This document shows, in pieces, positions 55,655 to 64,000 of a stretch of 64,000 nucleotides of DNA (position 1 is its first letter; each line of letters opens with the position of its first letter). The stretch is from Zeus faber. Lineage: Eukaryota > Chordata > Actinopteri > Zeiformes > Zeidae. The notes under the pieces were generated by a model. The model was not told where the DNA came from. It saw only the letters and a program-made list of their open reading frames with translations, and ran no database searches. The DNA lies in NCBI GenBank assembly GCA_960531495.1, contig OY482864.1, positions 5,220,657-5,284,656 of the forward strand, written 5' to 3'. Position numbers and translations under genes: made by a program.

Positions 55655-57696
55655 CTGTCAACACAAATTCAGACAACCTGAGGAGGAAAAAGAAAAAAAA
55701 AATATTTTGAAAAAGACATTTCCAGTCAATTTAAGTGTTCCTTATCCAACATGACATTAAAAACGCTCTCACAAGACGGTCTTGTGTGTCAACTGGGTAT
55801 AAAAAAAAACCGAACGAAAAAAACATTTAAAAAGAGAACCCAAGGCTCCTCCGCTTCCTTCCCCAAAAGTGGCCTTTCATTCATGTGTGCAATTTGATAT
55901 GAAAGGATAATAAGGGTTTGAAAAAACGAATCGAAATAAATAGAGTGCCCTCTCTGCTGACTGGAAGGGGGGTGGGGGAGTCACGGTGAGCCCGGCCCCC
56001 TCGGTTGCTCAAGGCAGGTGTTGTCCTCAGAACACTTCCTCTTATCAGCTTTATCAAAAGAAAAATAACCGGACAAAAAGAAGAAAAAAAGAGAGGAAAA
56101 ACCCCACATGCTCCAGTGGTTCCTTGTATGGCAAACAGAAGATTGGTTATTTGTCGAGATCACTCGCTTTCTGTTGGTATTAGAGGTTAAATCAGGGCCT
56201 GGTGTTTTGTTAACAGTCAACAGTAAAGTCTGTTGATGTTTAAGTTAATTGTCAAAATAAGAAGATAGTGTACACATACTAATGTACGCACAAATTTTAG
56301 CTACATGACAGACCTGAAATTGGAATCTGTTCACACCGATTAACGACTTGAGTTGGCTATAGGATCACCAAAGCGTCACCAATAACATCTCAAATCCCTG
56401 CGATCGCCACAAATGATCCAAGAACGTCACAAATCAATTGAGATCCAAGAAATCACCACACAAACGGTGGCTTGTGCTTTGCCCAAATCCCCATAACCAG
56501 GCATGTGAAACTATTCATCCATCTCCCATCTGTGCGCACATACTCCGCATCACATTACCCTGAGTGTTGCAAACTCAAACAACGCCCCCCCCCCTCCCTC
56601 CTCGAACCAGTAAAGTGTCTTTAAATGGCCCTGAGACGAGCCAAGCCCCCGAATACTGCATTTCCCGACAGGCACCGCGGCCAAGTCGACTATAACAATG
56701 GTTGCCCAACCACGAGACGGCGGTTGTAAACCGACGTGACCGTTTCCTAAAGTCAGGGTGATTCAGCAGTACTGTCTCCCCCGCCGGTGTCCTCGGTACA
56801 CGAAGCCGCCAGCCAGCACCGACGACCCGCGTTCCAACCTACACGCTGTGTTTATCCGTCATTTGTCGGGGGTTTTGTTTTTTTTCGCCGTCGCTATATT
56901 TAGATCGCGCCGTATTAAAGCTGTCAGATAGAAAAAGGCACGACAAACCACCACGGGGGGAGAGCCAACAAACCACATCCACGGCGAGAGCAAAGAGAGA
57001 ACAATCTACGACGAATACATATGTATATCTGTGTATGTGTGTGTTTACAACAAGGAATTCCGGTGTGGAAAGGGGGGATTTTGGAGTTAAAATCCGTTTA
57101 ATCGGAAAAGTACATTTCCATATACAAGGAATTTGTCCTGGGTGGATTGGTGCATTATTGCGTAGTCGTTAGAATAAGCATGAAAAAATGACCAAAAAAT
57201 ACAAATATATATATACACACATAAACAAAGGATTCAATGCACGGGCTAAATCGAATTTTTAAAAGGCTATGGCAGGGGCTAGGTGGCTGTATGGTTGCTA
57301 GTGTTGACTGGGTATACATATAAACAGCATATTCTGTACAGGTATTTTACTGTATGTTACTTCAACAATCCGCCCATGCCCTTCCACGGAACTAAGTAAA
57401 CAGCCGCCCCAAAGTGCGCAGGACATCCATGTTAGCTTGAAATCACTCCCTTTAAAATAGATTTAAATGTACAGATCCATAAGGTGAGGCCGCACGCTCC
57501 GCGGCTTGAACGGCGATCGTGTTTTTGTGGGGGAAACGTACCTCCCGAATACAGCGTGTTCGGCGAAATCAAGCATAACATTGACGTATTCATTTTGCTT
57601 AGGCTGGCTGAAAAAAAAAACATGCTGCTAGCGCTTTAGCATGGAGGGTGTGCTAGCGGGCTAGTCGCGGATCACAGCGATCGGTCGCTTACTCAC
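55655..57696 (-). other. maff: maff 5' intron
   Basis: Lies between the acceptor at 55655 and the probable donor of exon 1 (ACAA|GTGAGTAAG on the minus strand, exon end at 57697). No coding exon, RNA gene or recognisable mobile element. An alternative 5' exon cannot be excluded. Confidence 0.5.
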
Positions 57697-57922
57697 TTGT
57701 CCTTGGTTCGAGAGTTGTGGACGAAAACCAGTCGCCGGCGATAATTTGTCCCCCCCCTCCTCCTCCTCCGCCAAGTATCTCGGGAAATGTGGAGGTTTTT
57801 CCCCAAGCGCAACGCGGCGAATCTATCCGCTGGGTCGAGGCGAGTCTGGCGACAAAATGTCAGTCCGCCTTTTCCCGGAATTACTCCGCTCTTTGAGGTT
57901 GGATTCTTTCATTCATAAAAAA

Positions 57923-57953
<31 letters not shown>

Positions 57954-58030
57954 GCGACACTGACGTAAGGCCCAAAGAATGGGGGCGGAGCTCCCCCGCC
58001 CCCGCAGCGTACTCTGCAACGACGTAAACA
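57697..58030 (-). promoter_or_regulatory. maff: Probable maff first exon and promoter
   Basis: GC-rich minus-strand region ending in the 5' splice site ACAA|GTGAGTAAG. It contains an A-run on the plus strand (about 57918-57939) and a CRE-like site, TGACGTAA at 57961-57968 (TTACGTCA on the minus strand). A second ACGTC core lies at about 58020. The start site is not determined. Confidence 0.5.
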
Positions 58031-58588
58031 AGGAATCCCTGCGTCCCGAAACCTTTCCACCCCGCCCCACCCCTCTCCCTTCCCCATAACAAGCCCCCCG
58101 GAGCGGTAACAAGTTAGCTGCTGTTTAACGCGGCGCAACGCGCAGCAAGCCCGGGCGCTTGTGTCGAATGCGGGGGGGGGGGGGGGCGTAGGGTGAATAC
58201 TAACACACGAAAAAAAAAATCCAGCACGCCCCCCGCATTCCTTTAATAACAGCAAGAAACAATAAAGGCGCTGCCATGTGGAGGCTGCTCGGAGTTGTTT
58301 ACCACGCTCCTTTGCTCTTCTTCTGGGTGCCTTTTTTTTCCGAAAAAGTACTCACTCGAGTATAGCTGTTGACTCCGCGGGTTTGCCCGCTAGATTTATG
58401 AACAGGACCACGGAATTCTAACGTATTACCACAAGTACTGTATTACCGCTGTACCACAGCCGCGCAAAACTCTTCCCCCGCGGCACACGGTGTTTTTGTG
58501 GGACATGTGGACGACACGGGGGTGGTTGTGTGTATCCTCGGGAGCAGTCTGCCGCTCTCCATCGGTTCGGCAAAAACAAATGCAATAA
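58031..58588. other. maff-tomm22 intergenic spacer
   Basis: CpG-containing sequence with a G-run at about 58171-58186. No coding exon seen. It probably includes upstream regulatory sequence of maff. Confidence 0.4.
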
Positions 58589-58838
58589 CAAAAATAAGGA
58601 GCAGTTTAAATCGTGTTTGTTTTAAACTCTTGCGGTTTTAACCTTTTCTTCTTTTAAACGACTTTCTTCTGTATCTCACGAAGCACTTTGTAGCTTGAGA
58701 AATAAAGTTATACAAAAATAAGGAATGGTTTAAATCGTGTTTGTTTTAAACTCTTGCGGTTTTAACCTTTTCTTCTTTTAAACGACTTTCTTCTGTATCT
58801 CATGAAGCACTCTGTAGCTTGAGAAATAAGGTTATACA
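58589..58838. repeat. Tandem duplication, two units of about 124 bp
   Basis: The unit from 58589 (CAAAAATAAGGAGCAGTTTA...) is repeated from 58713 (CAAAAATAAGGAATGGTTTA...) with only a few differences. Each unit contains TTTAAATCGTGTTTGTTTTA, TTGCGGTTTTAACCTTTTCT and GTAGCTTGAGAAATAA. It lies between maff and tomm22. It has no coding frame. Confidence 0.9.
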
Positions 58839-59240
58839 GAGAAAAATGTTCATTATATTATCAATTAATGATTATTCATTAAACGATATCTGTGGTATAT
58901 CTTCTTTAGTCTGTACTTTTGCTTGCTTTGTACCACGTTCCCTTTGCATACACACCGTTTATGCCATGATATACACACTATATTGAGGTTTTTTTTGTGC
59001 TAAGCTGCGACAACCAACTTGTTGTAACATTTTGTGTCGCCACGGAGCACGTTTTCCTCGGGAAGGGGGTGTCCAACGCCTCGCAGCGACCTGTTTCCGA
59101 GTTCCCCTCGAACGCAGCATCAGCGGTGTTGTCGACGACGGCGGCCCGCTGCGATAGGACCCCCCTCGTCCAGCAGGGGGCGACACTTTATGTCGTCTTG
59201 CTCTGCCACCGAGCGACCCTCGCGTCCCGCCGTAGAACAA

Positions 59241-59460
59241 CGCGCATGCTCACTCGCCGGTTGACCTCGGGCTTGTCGCAGCAGCGGAGCACGCCTCTCA
59301 CAACTGCAACCCCCCCCCCCCCCCCCCGCCGCGCAGGCTGCCGAGGAACCGGGGAAATCCAGTAGATTCAGCAACTTAACAAACATTTCCGCCTGGACGT
59401 CTACACAGTTTCCATTCCGTGTACACGCAGGAAATCAACGGTTCGTGCGCGCAGCTCGTC
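59241..59460 (+). promoter_or_regulatory. tomm22: tomm22 promoter and 5' UTR
   Basis: CpG-rich sequence just upstream of the ATG at 59461. It carries an NRF1-like site, CGCGCATGCTCA (59241-59252, one mismatch to the consensus), and a C-run at about 59310-59328. NRF1 control is common for mitochondrial import genes. No TATA box is seen. Confidence 0.5.
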
Positions 59461-62400
59461 ATGGCCGGAATTGAAGAGCTCTCTCCCGCCGCCGGGCCCG
59501 TCGCCACCCGACCCCCCGAGGACGAAATCGAAGACGACGACGATGAAGATGTACGTCACATTTCGTCCACGGCGCGGTTATTATTTCACACAAAGCTGTT
59601 TCTCAGCAGCTCCGATAACAACGCGGGTCTTGGCCTTCCTCTTGGGCTTTACGCTATGAATGAAGGCGTCACGGGTTAAAGGAGAAACACCTTTGTTATA
59701 TGTTTGACGGAAAAAACCGAATATCGTCATAACCTTGTCAGAGAATTGGTTTTCAACGTGGTGGTCCGGCGCTCCTTCAAGAGGCTCCCCGCCCAAATGA
59801 TCAATTGCTAAACGTCCCCATTATTTAATTAACAAGACGGCAGCACCATGAGAGAAAGCACAAGAATCTGTCATAGTTTCACTGTTATCTCCCTAACTGT
59901 ATTACATACTGGTGTGGGATTGTTGACTAAATATGTCTTCACTAAAACATCTTCTCAGATTGGGGTCCCAGCGTCTATGCCCATCAAATTGTGCCTCCTT
60001 GATATTGAAAAAAGGTTGAAAGTCACAGACTCGCCGCGGACATTGCATCCCATTTCCCCGGCCGTGAGGCTTGGTGTTAATGTAGTGGCATTGCTGATGG
60101 TGTGGATTCTAACCTCTTCCTCCGTGTTCCAGTTGGATGAGACGCTGATGGAAAGACTCTGGGGTCTCACCGAGATGTTTCCCGACACGATGCGCACTGC
60201 TGCCGAGGCGTCCGCCCACTGCTCCGTCTCCCTGGCCAAAAAGCTATACAGGTGTGTGAATGACTAGTACTATCATATACAGTGCCAGTCAAAGGTTTGG
60301 ACGCACCTACTCACTCAAAGGTTTTTCTACATTGCAGAATATTAGGACATCAAAACTATAAAATAACACATATGTAGTAACCACAAAAGAGTTAAACAAA
60401 TGGTACTGGCAAACTTTCTCATGTATTTTTACACAGATGTACCAAGGGTCATTATAAATGAAAATGTAGCAATAAAAATTGTCTACTGCAATCACCCTTT
60501 TGCTTTACATGAAAAAGATGGACGTCTTCATCATCAAACCCGCTTCACACCTAGTCCGGAATCGCGTCCGACATTCGGATCCTCCTAGTGACCGTCGGGA
60601 GAACTGTGTCTAGGTTTCGCTAGGCACTCTAAAAGCTCCACATACCAACGCTGAGTTACATGACATTTAGCAGACGCTTTTATCCAAAGGGACTTGAGTT
60701 GAGTGACTTGGGGAAAGAGCGGTGGCGACGCTCTGCACCTGACCACGGGAATGAACTGACTCTTGTCTTGCATTTAGTCAATTATTCCCATGGATAAGAT
60801 AAATAAGATGTTACGTTATTCATCCCCATGGGGAAATTCAGATGTCACAGCAGCGCCAAATGGTGCAAGTCAGGACGGGGATAAAAATAAAAAATAAAAA
60901 AACCCCCCCCCAAAAAACTATCATATCAAATATGAAAATATCAACTCGGGCTGCGCTCTGAAAGTCGAGGAACAGGGTCCGACTCGGTACGATTGTTTTC
61001 TGCACGGAGAGGGGGTGTATTCTTGAATCATGATCGGGGAGAAAGTAACGGAGAAAGTGTCCCCATTACACATGGTTTCGTTCCAAAAGGAGACGTAAAA
61101 TAACCTACACCTAAAATAAAAACACTGTTCTGGCGCGCCGACTGCAAGCACCCCATCTTGTGTACAGTCGGAGAGGGAGACAGGTGTGCAAAATGCGCTC
61201 CAATCGCTCCTCTCCTCGCCTCCTTTGTACATTAAAAATGACTAGACATATGTTAGATATTTTGTTGAATTGTGTACTTACATTATCCAAAATGTTTCTG
61301 AAGAATATTCAAACGGTCCATTTCATTAGTTTGCCTGTCAACAGTGTCATATCCCCTTTATACCATCTACCTGCTATAAGTTCTGGGGAAACATGGGGAG
61401 TGATCGTCACATCGTCACATCATGTCAGAGTGAGGCGGGCACTCGATGAAGTAGCTAACATTCCCTAGCCACTGTCTTCTATTATTGTTTGTATTTCTCT
61501 ACTATAACTCTACTAACTATTGTTTGATGGAGCACAATTACTGCTATTTCGTGGTGCATACATGAAACATAAATGTAAAGTAGAGCAACAGAAAAAAACA
61601 ATAAGTGACATCTATAAGAATGTGTAAAAAAAAAAAAAAAAAAAAAGGTCTGTTTTTGTTTTTAAATAAAGCTGTACAGTTTGTTCAGGAATGTGCAAAT
61701 GTTCAGTATAAAGTGTAACAGTATGTGTAATGTACACGGTTTGCTGCACGTTCTGTCATTTCTCTGTCATTTTTCTGCCACACAGCATCATTTGTTTCAG
61801 AAACTGCATGTCATTTTTCGACACAGTAATCCAGTGGAGACCTCATTTATTGATAAGATATTTCAATATCGATGTTAGCTTTCTACAATGTGCTACGATG
61901 CCAGCCACCAAGCTAATGTGTATGTGGCGTTACTTAATACTTGACTAATTAACGTGAATATAACATTAATAATTTACCTTGTCCGTGAATATGATTTAGC
62001 CGCTCTAGCTTAACGTGCTGCTCACGCTACACTTTGTGTCTAGACACAGAGTGATTGTTTTGATCGAGAGACCCCTAGCGGAATAAGTTACATATTGTTT
62101 GTTTAAGGATGTAATAATTCATTTTGTGCACGTGTGTTATAGTTTCTCTCGCTCGGCACTGTGGGTGGGCACGACCTCGTTCATGATCCTGGTGCTTCCA
62201 GTGGTGTTTGAGACGGAGCGCCTACAGCTGGAGCAGCAGCAGCTACAACAGCAGAGACAGGTTTGTGACTGTGGCAATAAAATGTATTGAAATTAAATAC
62301 GATTGTGAAGTTGTATGAAGATGATTTTATTTGTGTTTTTGTGTTCTATCACTTAAACTCCAAAAATATTTTAGTCTGAAAAGTGACTTTCTTGCAGCAT

Positions 62401-63025
62401 TTCTTGACCGTAAAATCCCCCGAATAAAATTACTATTTTTGCCATATTACAGCATATACCAATTATTGTTATCAATACATATTATAATTATGTATAACAA
62501 ACAATATATATTATTATAATATAACCGTTTATTTTCCAAACAATATATTTAGCAATAATACTGTAAATATACTATAATAATAATAATAATCATAATAATA
62601 ATAATAGAAAAAAGTAAAACATTAATTATTTGTCATAATTTATATTTATGTTTTGTAAAACATTCTTGAAGAAAAATTCCAATACAAATTTTTTTCCTGT
62701 ATTTCAAAATATACGCGGATTCCTTCCGTGTAGTCGATTGATTTTAGAGAATACTGTCAAATAGCAGAGGTCTTTGAGCGACGCTAATTCACTGTTGGAA
62801 TCCAGCAACGCAATACGTCTTATTGCACCAATGTTTCCTCACTGGTTAACGATAGGTTAATTGCATGTTTATTGTGCGCTAGTCGATGTGAGAAAACCGT
62901 ATTGATTAAACAACAATGATGACTTTTTATGCTCCTCGCTTGGCTTTCAGATCTTGTTGGGGCCCAATACCGGGATGTCTGGCGGAATGCCCGGCCTGAT
63001 GCCTCCAGTGCCCGGGAAGATATAA
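59461..63025 (+). CDS. tomm22: Mitochondrial import receptor subunit TOM22
   Basis: Four coding exons: 59461-59550, 60133-60251, 62143-62260, 62951-63025. They give 133 residues with all junctions in frame. TOM22 is the central receptor and organiser of the TOM complex in the mitochondrial outer membrane. It takes up precursor proteins with TOM20 and passes them to the TOM40 channel. Visible: an acidic cytosolic N-terminus (EDEIEDDDDED, 20-30), the conserved LDETLMERLWGLTEMFP (31-47), the membrane anchor SALWVGTTSFMILVLPVVF (about 74-92), a Gln-rich intermembrane-space segment (LEQQQLQQQRQ) and the C-terminus ILLGPNTGMSGGMPG...PGKI. The codon split between exons 2 and 3 gives LYSFSR. The protein is slightly shorter than the human protein because of a shorter N-terminus. 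The ATG is the first in frame after the CpG-rich leader. Confidence 0.95.
60278..60400. repeat. Tc1 terminal fragment in tomm22 intron 2
   Basis: TACAGTGCCAGTCAAAGGTT, then GGACGCACCTACTCACTCAA and ATAACACATATG, is the start of a widespread fish Tc1 family (different from the two others in this window). No transposase sequence follows, so it is a truncated end. Confidence 0.7.
60650..60780 (-). repeat. L2-type 3' tail in tomm22 intron 2
   Basis: CATTTAGCAGACGCTTTTAT followed by CCAAAG is the reverse complement of the tail at about 27255-27290. It is a short 3' fragment of an L2 element or of a SINE sharing its tail. Confidence 0.75.
61627..61646. repeat. Poly-A tract
   Basis: A-run of about 20 bp in the second tomm22 intron. 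The rest of this intron (60781-62142) shows no exon or recognisable element. Confidence 0.8.
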
Positions 63026-64000
63026 TGATGATGAAGGCGGCGGCGAGCCCCGGAGCCTTGCTGCCGCCGGCCAAAATGGAGGCAGCTCTATGGGAGAGAC
63101 GGAGAGACTTGAGAGGGAAGTAGAATCTGAAGAAAAGCTCTACCCCCATCACGCGACGACAGACTTCATCGGCCAATCAAAACGGTCGATGCAGGACGTG
63201 AAGGAGCATATCGTGGGTTTTGCGGTTAAATACTCCTGCGTGCCCTTTCAGACTCTCTCTTCAACTTTGACACCTTGCATAGACTGTCTTTTTCCCAGAG
63301 CGCTGTCCTGTCCTCTCTCTTTTTATTTTTATTTTTTTTTTAATATAAAAATATATATGACTTATCGGTGATGTTATGAAACCGGCTCCTGAGGAGAGCA
63401 TCTGGTGAAGGTGAATAATCATAAAAAAAAAAAAAAAGATGGTGTATAAAATAAGTTCTAGGGGATGATGTATGTCATTGTATTTGCGGTCTGAAGAAAA
63501 CTCATATGGACATGTAATGTAAATAGACATTTCTGCATTTGAAAGGAACCGTAGTGCTATGTCCAGTCCCCGATGTTTGCCAGTTCTCTCCTCTGTGGAG
63601 AGTCCTGATCCACCGTTAACTGGCGTGCAGAACTTTCACACTGTCGGGAATAGAAGTCTCTTTTCTAGGCCGACATGAAACGGCGCTCGGGTAGGTTTAA
63701 CATTTGGCATTTCTATCGGTACATTTGTGATGTTTCACTCTCCCAACCATGTCCTCTGTATGATCGAAGTCAAACAACTGTAAGGAGTCTAGTAAATGAC
63801 GTTCTCTGTTTCGTCTGCTGTACCTCATCTAAATCGAAGAAGTGGTTGTTTTAACATTAAGCCACATGGGACACCCAGCAACAAAGCCATATCGTGGTGT
63901 TTGTCTTATAGTTTCCGAAGGGTATGTCCATTGAAATTATGTAAATTGACACCAAAATTCCTTTTTAAGGTAGTGTGACCATGGCTGTTCTCGTGGCACA
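63026..64000 (+). other. tomm22: tomm22 3' UTR and downstream sequence
   Basis: No further coding exon is recognisable to the end of the window. No perfect AATAAA is found. The variant AATATA at about 63343, or a signal beyond the window, may be used. The sequence past about 63550 could still be 3' UTR or the start of the next gene's flank. Confidence 0.4.

Noticed and set aside
63090-63371. 93-residue frame after the tomm22 stop
   Set aside because: Lies in the tomm22 3' UTR, low complexity at its end, no family match.

Overview
The window is a stretch of vertebrate nuclear DNA, most likely from a teleost fish. Its genes are split by GT-AG introns. It is packed with fish-type mobile elements (Tc1 transposons, non-LTR retrotransposons of several clades, one BEL/Pao LTR element, MITE-like elements) and with long (GT)n, (TA)n and (ATT)n microsatellites. 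There are no bacterial operons, rRNA genes, tRNA genes or CRISPR arrays that I can support. The species cannot be named from the sequence.

Four protein-coding genes can be assembled exon by exon, all in frame across every junction. (1) csnk1e, casein kinase 1 epsilon, plus strand: non-coding first exon near 369-668, coding exons 2612-21094, 3' UTR to about 23.5 kb, 420 residues. (2) tmem184b, plus strand: first exon ending at 24637, coding exons 28802-38927, 3' UTR to about 40.54 kb, 426 residues including a 27-nt microexon. (3) maff, a small Maf bZIP factor, minus strand: coding exons 55609-55577 and 55403-54951, probable first exon near 57.7-57.9 kb, 161 residues. (4) tomm22, a receptor of the mitochondrial outer-membrane import complex, plus strand: coding exons 59461-63025, 133 residues. 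The order csnk1e, tmem184b, convergent maff, then tomm22 matches my recollection of human chromosome 22q13.1, and this supports choosing csnk1e over csnk1d and maff over mafg/mafk.

Layout: 0-23.5 kb is csnk1e. Its 10.6-kb intron between the exons ending at 4242 and starting at 14860 holds a diverged family of repeated modules, each with a CRE-like motif and a TATA-like box, plus duplicated AT-rich blocks. Later csnk1e introns hold a Tc1 copy and a non-LTR retrotransposon. 24.1-40.5 kb is tmem184b, with non-LTR fragments (two clades around 25-27.3 kb and a Tx1-like copy at 31.6-33.5 kb). 40.5-52.8 kb has no host gene and is almost all mobile DNA: a Tc1 element with both terminal repeats but a broken transposase, and a 7-kb BEL/Pao element with both LTRs and three later insertions. 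52.8-58 kb is maff, and 59.2 kb to the end is tomm22.

The genes are functionally separate (a clock and Wnt kinase, a seven-pass membrane protein, a stress-induced bZIP factor, a mitochondrial import receptor) and are linked only by old synteny. The most interesting leads are the tmem184b microexon with UGC motifs just before its 3' splice site, the CRE/TATA module family in the csnk1e intron, an unnamed repeat of about 300 bp present three times and inserted into other elements, and a possible alternative csnk1e C-terminus.
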